From Rhodanobacter denitrificans (GTDB lineage Bacteria; Pseudomonadota; Gammaproteobacteria; Xanthomonadales; Rhodanobacteraceae): 64,000 nucleotides of DNA. The notes under the pieces were generated by a model. The model saw only the letters and a list, made by a program, of their open reading frames with translations. It was not told the origin of the DNA and did no database searches. Below, piece after piece: positions 8,874 through 24,832 of the stretch. Every line of letters begins with the position of its first letter. The first letter of the stretch is position 1. Position numbers and translations under genes: made by a program. The stretch is from positions 20,142 through 84,141 of the forward strand of contig QFPO01000013.1 of assembly GCA_003241385.1 (NCBI GenBank), in the 5' to 3' direction.

Positions 8874-10094
8874 TCAGCGCTGTGCGTGCTCGCCGGGCGC
8901 GGCGCGGCTGGCCAGCAGCGGCGCCGCATCGCGGTCGGCCGCGACCTGCGCGACGCCGGCGCGGTCGGCGTCCATTTCCACGCGCGTCGGCTTGACCATC
9001 ATGCCGGGGCGCACGTGCTGCAGGCCGTTGACGACGATCACGTCGCCGGCGGCCAGACCGCTCTTGACGACGCGCAGGCCGTCGATCGAGGCGCCGAGCT
9101 CGACGAAGCGCGCCTCGAGCGTGTCATCCGGCTTGAGCGCGAGCACGAATTTCTTGCCGAGATCGATGCCGACCGCGCGGTCGTCGACGAGGATCGCCTC
9201 GCGGCTCTCACCGCCGACCAGCTTGATCCGCGTGAACAGACCCGGCGTGAAGCGACCGTCGGTGTTGTCGAACACGCCGCGGCCACGGATCGTGCCGCTC
9301 TGCGTGTCGACCTGGTTGTCGATGAAGTCCAGGCGCCCCTCGTGCGGATAGCCCTGCTCGTCGATCAGGCCCATGAAGACCGGCGTCGCCGCCTGACGGC
9401 CGTCGCTGCCGCGCGTCGCGCTGCGCGAGAAGCGCAGATAGGTCTGCTCGTCGGCGTCGAAGTACGCGTAGACCGGATTGTCCGAGACCACGGTGGTCAG
9501 CACGCTGTCGCCGGTCGCGAGGTTGCCGGCGGTGATCAGCGCGCGCGACACGCGGCCGTCGATCGGCGAGCGCACCTCGGTGAACTCCAGGTTCAGGCGC
9601 GCGGCCTCGAGCGCGGCCGCCGCCGCGCCGATGCCGTCGGCACCGGTGCTGGCCAGCGTCGAGAGCTGGTCGAACTCCTGCTGCGAGATCATGTGCTGGG
9701 CGACCAGGCGCTTGCCGCGCTCGTGGTTGGAGTCGGCCAGCTTGGCCTGCGAGCGCGCCTGCTTGAGCGCCGCCGACAGCCGGTTGACCTCGGCCTGGAA
9801 CGGCCGCGGATCGATGCGGAACAGCAGCTGCCCCTTGCGGACGCGCGAACCCTCGGCGAACTGCACCGAGTCGATGAAGCCGTTGACGCGCGGGCGGATT
9901 TCGACGCTTTCGACCGCTTCGAGGCGGCCGGTGAACTCCTCCCAGTCACGCAGCGGCTTGGCGACGACCGCGGCCACGGTCACCGCGGGCGGCGGCGGCG
10001 CGGCGGCCGACGCGACGTCGGCGCTGCCGCGGCTGCAGCCGGCCAGCAGAACGGCCAGCCCCAGAAGCACAACGGAGGTACGGATCGCTGACAT
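8874..10094 (-). CDS. RND efflux periplasmic adaptor subunit (lipoprotein)
   Basis: This 406-aa membrane-fusion protein links the RND pump to an outer-membrane channel. A lipoprotein signal ends in L-A-G-C with Cys20, so it is anchored to the inner membrane from the periplasmic side. The barrel-sandwich halves are visible as 'SVEIRPRVNGFIDSVQFAEGSRVRKGQLLF' and 'EVRSPIDGRVSRALITAGN', separated by an alpha-helical hairpin rich in Gln/Ala/Leu. The beta-barrel and membrane-proximal domains follow ('GRGVFDNTDGRFTPGLFTRI'). It is the promoter-proximal gene of the operon. Expression probably depends on the TetR-type repressor encoded divergently at 10295. Confidence 0.93.
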   Translation of the reverse strand: MSAIRTSVVLLGLAVLLAGCSRGSADVASAAAPPPPAVTVAAVVAKPLRDWEEFTGRLEAVESVEIRPRVNGFIDSVQFAEGSRVRKGQLLFRIDPRPFQAEVNRLSAALKQARSQAKLADSNHERGKRLVAQHMISQQEFDQLSTLASTGADGIGAAAAALEAARLNLEFTEVRSPIDGRVSRALITAGNLATGDSVLTTVVSDNPVYAYFDADEQTYLRFSRSATRGSDGRQAATPVFMGLIDEQGYPHEGRLDFIDNQVDTQSGTIRGRGVFDNTDGRFTPGLFTRIKLVGGESREAILVDDRAVGIDLGKKFVLALKPDDTLEARFVELGASIDGLRVVKSGLAAGDVIVVNGLQHVRPGMMVKPTRVEMDADRAGVAQVAADRDAAPLLASRAAPGEHAQR

Positions 10095-10226
10095 GGCACA
10101 ATTCCTTCAAGACCGAAAGCAAAACCGCCGGTCCGTCCAGCGGCCCGGCGGGTGAAATGAGTGCGAGAGCCCCGTGCTGCGCCGCCGCTTGACCGCTGCC
10201 GCCAGGGCGCCGATCGTGCGAGGTGC

Positions 10227-10280
10227 GTTACCGGTCAGTCACATTGTGCTAGTGTTACTGACCGGTAACTAACCTGTCAA
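10227..10280. promoter_or_regulatory. Divergent operator/promoter for RND operon and tetR-type gene
   Basis: GTTACCGGTCAGT (10227-10239) recurs as its exact reverse complement, ACTGACCGGTAAC (10257-10269), giving two half sites 17 bases apart. Towards the efflux genes, TTGACA (10280-10275) and TAACAC (10257-10252) stand 17 bases apart, and one half site fills their spacer. A bound TetR dimer would therefore block the pump promoter. Repeat and hexamers are seen in the sequence; binding is inferred. Confidence 0.7.
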
Positions 10281-10294
10281 GAGGAGTCTTCGTC

Positions 10295-10972
10295 ATGAGC
10301 AAGCTCAAGTCCGAGGGGGTCGACAAGGCCGCGTCGGACAAGCCGCGCGTGCGCGACCGCATCTTCGATACCGCCAGCGAGCTGTTCTATCGGCACGGCA
10401 TCCGCGCGGTCGGCGTCGACGCGATCGCCAGCGAGGCCGGCACCAACAAGATGAGCTTCTATCGGAGCTTCCCGTCGAAGGACGATCTGGTCGCCGAGTA
10501 CCTGTGCGGCCAGCAGCGCGAGTACTGGCAGTGGTGGGACGAGGTCGTCGCGCCGCACCAGGGCGATCCGCGGCGGCAGATCGAGGCGTTGATCGAATCG
10601 ACGATCGACCTCGCCCGCCTCAAGGCCAAAACCGCCGAGGGCTGCCGGACCGCGCGCGGCTGCGCGCTCGGCAATGCGGCCGTCGAGATTCCCGAGGACA
10701 ACGAGCGCCTCGGCGACATCGTCCACAACTACAAGTCCGAGATCCGTCGCCGTCTGCGCGCCCTGGCGGCCGAGGCCGGCGCGCGGGACGCCGACGCGCT
10801 CGGCGATGCGCTGATGCTGCTGCTCGAAGGCGGCCTGTACACGCGCCTGACCTTCCCCGACAACACCGGTCCGATCGCGGCGATCACGCAGGCGGCCGGC
10901 TGGCTGCTCGATGCGTGCACGAAGCCCGGCTGCACGGCCGGATCGGCCAAGCAGCCGAGCGGCCGCGCCTGA
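10295..10972 (+). CDS. TetR/AcrR family transcriptional regulator (probable efflux repressor)
   Basis: The 225-aa regulator has a TetR DNA-binding domain at residues about 18-65 ('RDRIFDTASELFYRHGIRAVGVDAIASEAGTNKMSFYRSF') and an all-helical ligand domain behind it. The middle region contains three cysteines around 'EGCRTARGCALGNAAVE', common in the YxaF/AcrR-like subgroup. An AGGAG site lies 11 bases before the ATG at 10295. It is divergent from the RND operon across a region carrying a paired palindromic site, so the simplest reading is a drug-responsive repressor of itself and the pump. Confidence 0.88.
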   Translation: MSKLKSEGVDKAASDKPRVRDRIFDTASELFYRHGIRAVGVDAIASEAGTNKMSFYRSFPSKDDLVAEYLCGQQREYWQWWDEVVAPHQGDPRRQIEALIESTIDLARLKAKTAEGCRTARGCALGNAAVEIPEDNERLGDIVHNYKSEIRRRLRALAAEAGARDADALGDALMLLLEGGLYTRLTFPDNTGPIAAITQAAGWLLDACTKPGCTAGSAKQPSGRA

Positions 10973-10980
10973 GCGGGCGT

Positions 10981-11011
10981 CGCCGAAGCGGTTTCCCGCC
11001 CGGCTTCGGCG
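10981..11011 (+). terminator. Stem-loop downstream of tetR-type gene
   Basis: CGCCGAAGC and GCTTCGGCG form a 9-bp stem with a 13-base loop, 9 bases after the TetR stop and facing the convergent isomerase gene. It lacks a T-tract, so terminator activity is only possible. Confidence 0.4.
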
Positions 11012-11100
11012 CGAGGCACGCCATGGGCCGGCTGCAGCCGGGCGGCTGGTCGCGTGCGGACGGCGCCCGGTACCGGTCCACCGCGTGAGAGCGGCGCCGC

Positions 11101-11730
11101 TCAGCGCCGCCGTTCGATCCCGACCGGCAGTGCGGACAGGCGCGCGTACTCGCCGTGCTCGAAGCGCTGCGGATCGTCGAGCCAGTCCAGCAGCATCGGC
11201 GTCGCGTCGTTGCCCCAGAACCGCTGCTCGCCGACCGCCAGGGTCGGCACGCCGAACACGCCGGCGCCGATCGCCGCCTCGGTGTTCGCGCGCAAGGCGG
11301 CCTTGACCGCATCGGTGCCGATCGCGGCGGCGACGTCGGCGATGCCGAGCCGCGCGGCCGGCTCGGCCAGCGCAGCTGCATCGTCGCCGGCACGGCCGTC
11401 GCACCAGAGGTGATCGAAGATCGTGACGATCGAGGTCCAGTCGGCACCGGCCGAGATGCACAGCCGCAGCGCCGCGACCGGGTTGAACGGATGCGTCGGC
11501 GGAAAGCGCAGCGTGCGGCCGGCGCGCTCGGCCTGCCACTGGACCATGCGGTAGGTGAAGTCGCGCTTGCCGGGAATCTCGGCCGGCCCGAGCTGGCCGT
11601 GATGCCGCAGCACGGCGCCGAACAGGATCGGCACCGGCGTGACCGCGAGCCGCTCGCGCAGCGCGAGGATGCTCGGCAACTGCAGATACGCGAACGGCGA
11701 GACGAAATCGAAGTACCAGTGTGAACTCAT
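11101..11730 (-). CDS. 2-hydroxychromene-2-carboxylate isomerase-like DsbA-family protein
   Basis: This 209-aa protein has the DsbA-like thioredoxin fold of glutathione-dependent HCCA isomerases (kappa-class GST relatives). It opens with 'HWYFDFVSPFAYLQLPSI', where the SPF(A/S)Y motif carries the glutathione-contacting serine, and ends with 'GVFGVPTLAVGEQRFWGNDAT', which holds the cis-proline loop. There is no CxxC, so it is not an oxidoreductase of the DsbA type. In aromatic degraders the family isomerises a naphthalene intermediate; no such pathway is near, so the true substrate is open. AGGAA precedes the ATG at 11730. Confidence 0.85.
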   Translation of the reverse strand: MSSHWYFDFVSPFAYLQLPSILALRERLAVTPVPILFGAVLRHHGQLGPAEIPGKRDFTYRMVQWQAERAGRTLRFPPTHPFNPVAALRLCISAGADWTSIVTIFDHLWCDGRAGDDAAALAEPAARLGIADVAAAIGTDAVKAALRANTEAAIGAGVFGVPTLAVGEQRFWGNDATPMLLDWLDDPQRFEHGEYARLSALPVGIERRR

Positions 11731-11817
11731 TCCGGTTCCTGCTGTGAACAGGTACGCCGGCACGCCGTGAACCGGCGCGACGTCGACCGTGGGCGGAGGC
11801 GCTACGATAGCGCAGCC

Positions 11818-12377
11818 ATGGCCGACGCCGCCGACACCACTGCCCTGCTGGCCCGCGCCGGTGCCGGCGAACGCCATGCGTTCGACGCGCTGCTGCCGCA
11901 GGTCTACGAGCGGCTGCGCCGGCTCGCGCACCGCCAGCTAATCGGCGAAGGCGCCCATACGCTGAGCACGACCGCCCTGGTCCACGAGGCCTGGCTCGGC
12001 ATGGTGCAGCAGCGCGAGCTCGCGTTCGCGGACCGCGCGCATTTTCTCGGCTACGCCGCGACCGCGATGCGCCACATCCTGGTCGACCACGCACGCCGCA
12101 AGGCCGCGCAGAAGCGCGGCGGCGGCCAGCGCCTGCTCGACTGGCAGGCGCACGACGTGCCGGTCGAGGACCTGGCCGCCGATCTGCTCTGTCTGGACGA
12201 GGCGCTCGACGAACTGGCCGGCGTCGACGCGCGGCTGGCGCGCGTCGTCGAGCTGCGCTTCTTCGGCGGCCTGTCGGTCGAGGAGACCGGCGACCTGCTC
12301 GGCATCACCGCGCGCAGCGTCGTGCGCGACTGGCGCAAGGCGCGCGCGTTCCTGCACCAGACGCTGCAGAGCCGGAC

Positions 12378-12381
<4 letters not shown>
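11818..12381 (+). CDS. ECF-type RNA polymerase sigma factor, kinase-linked (module 1)
   Basis: The 187-aa sigma factor contains region 2 ('AFDALLPQVYERLRRLAHRQL', 'FLGYAATAMRHILVDHARRK') and region 4 ('SVEETGDLLGITARSVVRDWRKARAFL'). The acidic D-x-E-D element usual in region 2.2 is missing: residues 48-58 read T-L-S-T-T-A-L-V-H-E-A. This matches ECF groups paired with Ser/Thr kinases, in which phosphorylation supplies the charge. The ATG at 11818 gives the normal size. Its stop overlaps the GTG start of the kinase gene at 12378 by 4 bases, so the two are translationally coupled. Confidence 0.88.
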
Positions 12382-15290
<2,909 letters not shown>

Positions 15291-15410
15291 CCGGCCGAGA
15301 CGGGCCGGGCTGCGCGGCACCGGTCCGACCGGCCGGACGAGAAACCCTGTCGCCGGCGCCGGCCGGCTGGCAGACTGGGCGCGTTCCGTCCCCATCGACG
15401 CGCAGTGCTC

Positions 15411-16100
15411 ATGCCCAATGCGATCCACCACCACAGTCAACGCGTCGGATGGCTGCGCGCGGCCGTGCTCGGCGCCAACGACGGCATTCTGTCGACCGCC
15501 AGTCTGCTGGTCGGCGTCGCCAGCGCCGACACCGGCATCGGCAACGTGCTGCTGGCCGGCGGTGCGGGTCTGGTCGCCGGCGCGATGTCGATGGCCGCAG
15601 GCGAGTACGTGTCGGTCAGCTCGCAGGCCGATACCGAGCGGGCCGATCTGGAGCTCGAACGGCATGCGCTGGCCAGCAATGCGCAGGCCGAGCGCGAAGA
15701 ACTGGTCGACATCTACGTCGGCCGCGGCCTCGACCGCACGCTGGCGCGCCAGGTCGCCGATCAGCTGAGCGCACACGATGCGCTCGGCGCGCATGCGCGC
15801 GACGAACTGGGCCTGACCACGACGCTGCGCGCGCGTCCGGTGCAGGCGGCGCTGACCTCGGCGCTGACGTTTTCGATCGGCGCGGCGATTCCGCTGGCCG
15901 CGGCCGCGCTGGCGCCGCCCGCACGGATCACGACGGTCGTCGTGATCGCCTCGCTGCTGTCGCTCGGCCTGCTCGGCGCGCTGGCCGCGCGCGCCGGCGG
16001 TGCGCGTGCCTGGATCGGCGCCGCGCGCGTGCTGGTCTGGAGTACGCTGGCGATGGCCGCGACGGCCGCGATCGGCCATCTGGTCGGCACGACGCTCTGA
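15411..16100 (+). CDS. VIT family (CCC1-like) transporter
   Basis: This 229-aa integral membrane protein belongs to the VIT1/CCC1 family of Fe2+/Mn2+ transporters. The N-terminal 'GWLRAAVLGANDGILSTASLLVG' and 'GAMSMAAGEYVSVSSQADTE' motifs line the metal path. A charged cytoplasmic helical segment (about 75-130) is the usual metal-binding domain, and three hydrophobic helices close the C-terminus. The ATG at 15411 is preferred over the GTG at 15405. It is a solitary gene 120 bases after the kinase; no metal-responsive site is evident. Confidence 0.9.
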   Translation: MPNAIHHHSQRVGWLRAAVLGANDGILSTASLLVGVASADTGIGNVLLAGGAGLVAGAMSMAAGEYVSVSSQADTERADLELERHALASNAQAEREELVDIYVGRGLDRTLARQVADQLSAHDALGAHARDELGLTTTLRARPVQAALTSALTFSIGAAIPLAAAALAPPARITTVVVIASLLSLGLLGALAARAGGARAWIGAARVLVWSTLAMAATAAIGHLVGTTL

Positions 16101-16286
16101 CCCGACGCGGCGGCGAGGTGCGCGCCGCGTCCGATTCCGAAGCCCGTGCTGTCAACGGAGCCTTCGGCGCGTCGCGCCGACGAGCCACACGTCCATCGCG
16201 CTCACGCCTGCAGCGGATCCTCGATCGATCGGCGGCGCACTCGCCGGCGCCAGACCCGTCGACCAACGACGGCCGACCCCGCGCAC

Positions 16287-17144
16287 TCAGGCCAGCGTCT
16301 GCAGATAGGTCCGCAGCGGCTGCGCCGGCCGCCCGGTCAGGCGCGCCACGTCGTCGGACACCGCGGCGTACTCGCCGGCAGCGAGCGCAGCGTGGAAGCT
16401 GGTCACGCCGCTGACGACGAATTCGGGCAGCCCGGCCGCGCGCAGCCCCTGCGCGAAATCGGCCAGCGGCAGGTCGACCGCGCCGATCGGACGCCCGAAC
16501 ACCTCGCCGAGCATCGCGGCGATGCGGTGGCCGTCGACCGCTTCCGGTCCGGTGATCTCGTAGATGCGCCCGTCGTGGCCGGACGTCGCCAGCACGGCGG
16601 CCGCCGCCGCGGCGACGTCCTCGTGCGTCACGTAGGCCACCGCCGCGTCGACGCCCGGCAGCGCCAGCACGCCGCTGTGGCGCGCCTGCTCGTAGAGTCC
16701 GGCATTGTTGGCCGCGTAGGCGTTGTCGCGCAGGATCGTCCAGGCCAGCCCGGAGTCGGCCAGCAGCGCCTCGGTCAGACGATGCGCGCCGGCCCATTCG
16801 AACCGGCTGTCGGCGCTGGGATGCGTCGCGCTGGTGTAGACGATGCGGCGCACGCCGGCGCGGCGCGCCGCCTCGATCGCGTTGCGGTGATGGCGCAGCC
16901 GGTCGGCGTCGACGCCCATGCTCGAGATCAGCAGCACGGTGTCGGCGCCGGCGAAGGCCGCCTCGAGCGTGTCGGCCCGTTCGTAGTCGGCGGCGGCGAC
17001 GGCGAACCCGCGGGCCGCGAAATCGGCCAGCCGCTCCGGTGAACGCGCGGCGAGGCGGACCTCCGACGGTGCGACGCCGCGAGCCAGCAGGGCTTCGGCA
17101 GTGGTGCGGCCGAGACGGCCGGTAGCAGCGGTGACGACGATCAT
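16287..17144 (-). CDS. NmrA-like NAD(P)H:quinone oxidoreductase (QorB-like SDR)
   Basis: The 285-aa protein is an atypical SDR of the NmrA/QorB group. It has the nucleotide motif 'VTAATGRLGRTTAEALL' (T-G-x-x-G-x-x), then 'VLLISSMGVDADRLRHHRNAI' and 'YEITGPEAV', both seen in QOR2-type quinone reductases. It lacks the classical YxxxK pair. It probably reduces quinones with NADPH or acts as a redox sensor. It is divergent from an HxlR regulator across 147 bases carrying an inverted repeat, a common arrangement for redox- or aldehyde-responsive pairs. Confidence 0.87.
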   Translation of the reverse strand: MIVVTAATGRLGRTTAEALLARGVAPSEVRLAARSPERLADFAARGFAVAAADYERADTLEAAFAGADTVLLISSMGVDADRLRHHRNAIEAARRAGVRRIVYTSATHPSADSRFEWAGAHRLTEALLADSGLAWTILRDNAYAANNAGLYEQARHSGVLALPGVDAAVAYVTHEDVAAAAAAVLATSGHDGRIYEITGPEAVDGHRIAAMLGEVFGRPIGAVDLPLADFAQGLRAAGLPEFVVSGVTSFHAALAAGEYAAVSDDVARLTGRPAQPLRTYLQTLA

Positions 17145-17179
17145 GACGGACTCCTGAGCTGGCGGATTCGGATGTTGGT

Positions 17180-17209
17180 TACGGAACGAGATCAAGATAC
17201 GATTCCGTA
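17180..17209. promoter_or_regulatory. Inverted repeat between qorB-like and hxlR-like genes
   Basis: TACGGAA (17180-17186) and TTCCGTA (17203-17209) form a 7-bp inverted repeat spaced by 16 bases in the divergent intergenic region. On the minus strand TTGCAG and TATCTT, 16 bases apart, overlap it as a weak promoter for the qorB-like gene. It is the best candidate site for the adjacent HxlR regulator. Confidence 0.5.
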
Positions 17210-17291
17210 CCGAACCTGCAAGTAGGGAGTCCAACGTGCCTCGGTTACCTCGCGATAACCGCCGCGACGCGGCGATGCCGGATCTGCCGGC

Positions 17292-17726
17292 ATGAGCCGG
17301 CGCCGCCTGACGCCGGACGGCGCGATCGACCCGGACTGCCCGGTCCGCGACGTGCTCGACCGCATCGGCGACCGCTGGACGGTGCTGGTGCTGAACGAGC
17401 TCTCGGCCGGCACGCGCCGCTTCTCCGAGCTGCGCCGCGGCATCGCCGACATCTCGCAACGCATGCTGGCGCAGACGCTGCGTACGCTCGAGACTGACGG
17501 CCTGGTCACGCGGACCGTCTATCCGACGATTCCGCCGCGCGTGGACTACACGCTGACCCCGCTCGGCGAATCGCTGCTCGATCCGCTCGAACGGCTGATC
17601 CGCTGGGCCGACGCCAGCCGGCCGGCGATCCATGCGGCACGCCGCGCCGCTCTGGCGCGGGCGGCCGGCGCCGCGCCGGGCGCGACGTCCGAACCGCCGG
17701 CAGGACCGGCGCGCCAAGCCGGCTGA
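17292..17726 (+). CDS. HxlR family winged-helix transcriptional regulator
   Basis: The 144-aa regulator has the HxlR signature: an N-terminal cysteine in 'DPDCPVRDVLDRIGDRWTVLVL', then 'FSELRRGIADISQRMLAQTLRTLETDGLVTR' (HTH) and wing 'PRVDYTLTPLGESL'. In many HxlR proteins the cysteine after the start senses electrophiles or oxidants; here it is Cys16. The Ala/Pro-rich C-terminal tail is dispensable-looking. It likely controls the divergent quinone-reductase-like gene and itself. Confidence 0.88.
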   Translation: MSRRRLTPDGAIDPDCPVRDVLDRIGDRWTVLVLNELSAGTRRFSELRRGIADISQRMLAQTLRTLETDGLVTRTVYPTIPPRVDYTLTPLGESLLDPLERLIRWADASRPAIHAARRAALARAAGAAPGATSEPPAGPARQAG

Positions 17727-17775
17727 ACCGGCGGGCGCCGGCACCGCACGCCCGGCCGCCACCTTGACTTCCCTC

Positions 17776-22194
<4,419 letters not shown>

Positions 22195-22243
22195 GCCTTC
22201 TTTTTTTTGCACCCGCGTCGCGCTGGCCGGGCCGGTGCGCAGG

Positions 22244-22278
22244 CACGAAAAAGCCGGGACATGCCCGGCTTTTTCGTG
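22244..22278. terminator. Bidirectional Rho-independent terminator (lhr / ybaY-like)
   Basis: CACGAAAAAGCCGGG and its exact reverse complement form a 15-bp stem around a 5-base loop. Its A/T blocks place a T-run after the GC stem in both directions. It lies between the convergent lhr and YbaY-like genes. Confidence 0.85.
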
Positions 22279-22298
22279 TCACCTCGTGCGTGCGTCGA

Positions 22299-23123
22299 TC
22301 ACGGACGCTTCGGCGAGGGCAGCTTTTCCTGCGCCATCTTGAGCGTCCGGGCCGCCTCTTCCTGGTAGGCCTTGACGGCTGCGTCGTCGAGCTGGCCGCC
22401 CTTGCCGTCCTCGTTGAGGATCGCCGCGCCGCTCTCGTCCCAGCCGATCCGCGTCGAGCCGGCGATCACGCCGAGCGGACGGTCGTCCTTGAACGCGTAC
22501 TGCACGGTCGAACGGCCGGCTTCACCGCGGTCGGTGATCACGCGCGCGAAGCGCACGTGGCCTTCCGAAACGAACGCGTCCCAGGCCACCGAGACCTGAT
22601 CGTTGAGGTAGGAACCCTCGATCCGCTTCATGCCGCCCGAGTTCGAGCGGACCTTGTTGATCTCTTCCTTGAGCTTCTCGCCGGGCGTGGCTTCCGCATT
22701 GAGCACGACCTGGGCGGTCGCGCCGTTGCCGCCGGTCAGCACCGGGGAATTGAGCGCCGGCATGAAGCGGCGGTCGCCGTCGACCAGCATCGCCTCGATG
22801 ACGTAGGTGTGGTTCGGATCGATCTTGGCCGGATCGAAATCGAGCGTGAACTGGAACGGCGGATTGCCGGCGACCGGCTGCACCTTCTCGGCGATCGCGA
22901 TCTCCGGTTGCGAGAGGTCGACCAGGCGCACCGTCAGCTTGGCCTCGGCGCCGAGCGGGATCTGGTCACGCAGCGCGACCGTGCCGCTGATCGAGGTGGC
23001 CTGCACTGCGGCCGGCGCAGTAGCCGGTGAGCTGCCGTTCGCCGGCGTGCTGCTCTGGTCGCTCGACTTGCATCCGCCGAGCACCAGCAGCCCCACCAGC
23101 GCAGGGGCGAAAAGTTTCCGCAT
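22299..23123 (-). CDS. YbaY-like lipoprotein
   Basis: The 274-aa product has a lipoprotein signal with L-G-G-C and Cys18, a Ser/Pro/Ala-rich linker, then a YbaY domain (about 45-150). The domain is recognisable from 'SISGTVALRDQIPLGAEAKLTVRLVDLS' and 'PFQFTLDFDPAKIDPNHTYVIEAML'. The C-terminal ~110 residues contain a second, unrecognised region with 'VQYAFKDDRPLGVIAG'. The family is envelope-located and of unknown activity. GGAGGG precedes the ATG at 23123. It is a single gene sharing the terminator with lhr. Confidence 0.83.
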   Translation of the reverse strand: MRKLFAPALVGLLVLGGCKSSDQSSTPANGSSPATAPAAVQATSISGTVALRDQIPLGAEAKLTVRLVDLSQPEIAIAEKVQPVAGNPPFQFTLDFDPAKIDPNHTYVIEAMLVDGDRRFMPALNSPVLTGGNGATAQVVLNAEATPGEKLKEEINKVRSNSGGMKRIEGSYLNDQVSVAWDAFVSEGHVRFARVITDRGEAGRSTVQYAFKDDRPLGVIAGSTRIGWDESGAAILNEDGKGGQLDDAAVKAYQEEAARTLKMAQEKLPSPKRP

Positions 23124-23351
23124 GAGTACACCCTCCAGAAAGAGTTGAGTCGGCTTGATCAACGAAACGTATCGTAGAACGGATCGGGGCGAAAGCACCC
23201 CCATCCGCGCATTGCGGCGCGGCCTGCGGGGTGCTGCGACGCACGAATGATAGCAGTACCGGTCCGGTCCGCCCGATCTGGGGCCGGCCCCGCGTCGGTG
23301 AGACCCGGTTATCGCGCCGCCGTTCGGAAGCAGGCCTGAACGCGGGCGCCG

Positions 23352-24263
23352 TCAGTTCAGCGTCGAGCAGACCTTGTTGCGCCCGGCCTGCTTGGCGCGA
23401 TAGAGCTGTTCGTCGGCGGCGCGCAGCAGCTTGCTGACGGTGTTGGTCTCGGCGTCGCGGCTGGCCACGCCGATGCTGATCGTGATGCCGGGCGGCACCG
23501 GCGGGCCGGTGTCGGCATGCAGGTCGAGTGCGGCAACCGCGGTGCGTACGCCCTCGGCGAACGATACCGCGTGCTCGAGCGGCTGCTCGGGCACGATGAT
23601 CGCGAACTCCTCGCCGCCGATCCGCGAGACGATCAGCTCCTGCGGCGCCTGCTCGCGCAGGATCGCCGACACCCGACGCAGCACGATGTCGCCGGCCGGA
23701 TGGCCGTAGCGGTCGTTGACTTCCTTGAAGTGGTCCAGATCGATGATCAGCAGCGCCAGCGGCCGGCTGTGGCTGGCCGCGCGCGCCAGTTCCTTCTCGA
23801 GCAGCTCGAGGAACTGGCGGCGGTTGTAGAGCTCGGTCAGCGGGTCGATCGTCGCCAGCAGGTAGAGTTCTTCGTGATAGCGCACCTCGAGCGAGGAGGT
23901 GTCCATGAACTTGAACACCCAGCTGCCGATCGTGATGTGGTCGCCGTCCTTGAGCTCGGCCTCGATGATCGGCTGATCGTTGATGAAGGTCTTGTTGGTC
24001 GAGTCGAGGTCCTTGATGCGATAGCCGGACGGCTCGAGCCAGATGCGGCTGTGCAGCCGCGAGATGCTGTGCTCGAGCAGCTGCAGCCCGGCCTCGGGCG
24101 AGCGCCCGATCAGCAGCGGGCTGAGGCCCAGATCGATGCGCTGGCCGAGCCGCTGCCCCTGCAGCACGATCAGGCAGGCCTGGCCGTGTTCGACGCCGAG
24201 CTCACGCTGCGGCCGGATCGTGCGTCGCTGGGTGGTGCTCGGGTCGTCGTCGCGCGAACTCAT
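23352..24263 (-). CDS. FHA-domain diguanylate cyclase
   Basis: This 303-aa soluble protein couples an N-terminal forkhead-associated domain (about 30-115; 'LLIGRS', 'SRLHSRIW', 'STNKTFIN') to a GGDEF domain (about 140-303). The active-site loop reads GGEEF in 'RIGGEEFAIIV', so it should make cyclic-di-GMP. FHA domains bind phosphothreonine, so output may depend on the Ser/Thr kinases encoded elsewhere in this window; that link is inference. No RxxD inhibitory site is obvious before the GGEEF. Confidence 0.9.
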   Translation of the reverse strand: MSSRDDDPSTTQRRTIRPQRELGVEHGQACLIVLQGQRLGQRIDLGLSPLLIGRSPEAGLQLLEHSISRLHSRIWLEPSGYRIKDLDSTNKTFINDQPIIEAELKDGDHITIGSWVFKFMDTSSLEVRYHEELYLLATIDPLTELYNRRQFLELLEKELARAASHSRPLALLIIDLDHFKEVNDRYGHPAGDIVLRRVSAILREQAPQELIVSRIGGEEFAIIVPEQPLEHAVSFAEGVRTAVAALDLHADTGPPVPPGITISIGVASRDAETNTVSKLLRAADEQLYRAKQAGRNKVCSTLN

Positions 24264-24472
24264 GGATGTCGAGGCAGGGCGAGCACGGACACGGCGGGCG
24301 TGTCCGAGAGAAATCGGATGACCGGTTCGGACGGCCGTTTCAGGAGAGAGGGTTGCGACGCGGACGCCACGCCGCTTCGGGCGTTAGCGTAGCAGACCCG
24401 GGCCGGCGGCGAATCCGCCGGCGGGCCGGAGGCGTCGCGCGGCCGGCGGCCGCACGACGCCGTGGAGCGGGG

Positions 24473-24727
24473 TCAGGCTCGTTTGATCAGCCCGATGATG
24501 ACCAGCAGGATGACCGCGCCGATCAGCGCGTTGATGATCGCCGCGACGATGCCGCCGCCGATCGCGAGGCCGACCTGCGGCAGCAGCCAGCCGGCCAGGA
24601 ACGCGCCGACGATGCCGACGACGATGTTGCCGAGCAGACCGAAGCCATGCCCCTTGACGATGAGTCCGGCCAGCCAGCCGGCCACGGCGCCCACGATGAG
24701 CCAGACGAGGACAGTTTCGATAGCCAC
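24473..24727 (-). CDS. GlsB/YeaQ/YmgE family small membrane protein
   Basis: The 84-aa protein is almost all membrane: three hydrophobic segments with the family pattern 'LIVGAVAGWLAGLIVKGHGFGLLGNIVVGIVGAFLAGWLL'. These stress-associated (transglycosylase-associated) proteins have no established biochemical role. The GTG start at 24727 has AAGGGG about 7 bases upstream and gives the family length. Confidence 0.88.
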   Translation of the reverse strand: MAIETVLVWLIVGAVAGWLAGLIVKGHGFGLLGNIVVGIVGAFLAGWLLPQVGLAIGGGIVAAIINALIGAVILLVIIGLIKRA

Positions 24728-24832
24728 GTTGTGATCCCCTTTCCCAGCGTCGCCCGATGCGACGGCGCCCATTCTGCGCCGAGCCCGGCCGCCGAGCATG
24801 GCGCACCGCGGCAGTCACGGCCGCGCAGGGGC

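Noticed and set aside
10295..10972. Idea that the TetR-type gene acts on the downstream DsbA-like isomerase
   Set aside because: The isomerase is convergent and has no copy of the palindromic half site, whereas the divergent pump promoter has two.
22199..22210. T-run after lhr and a similar T-run near 51935 followed by similar bases
   Set aside because: The shared stretch is only a homopolymer plus a few GC-rich bases; too short to call a repeat family.
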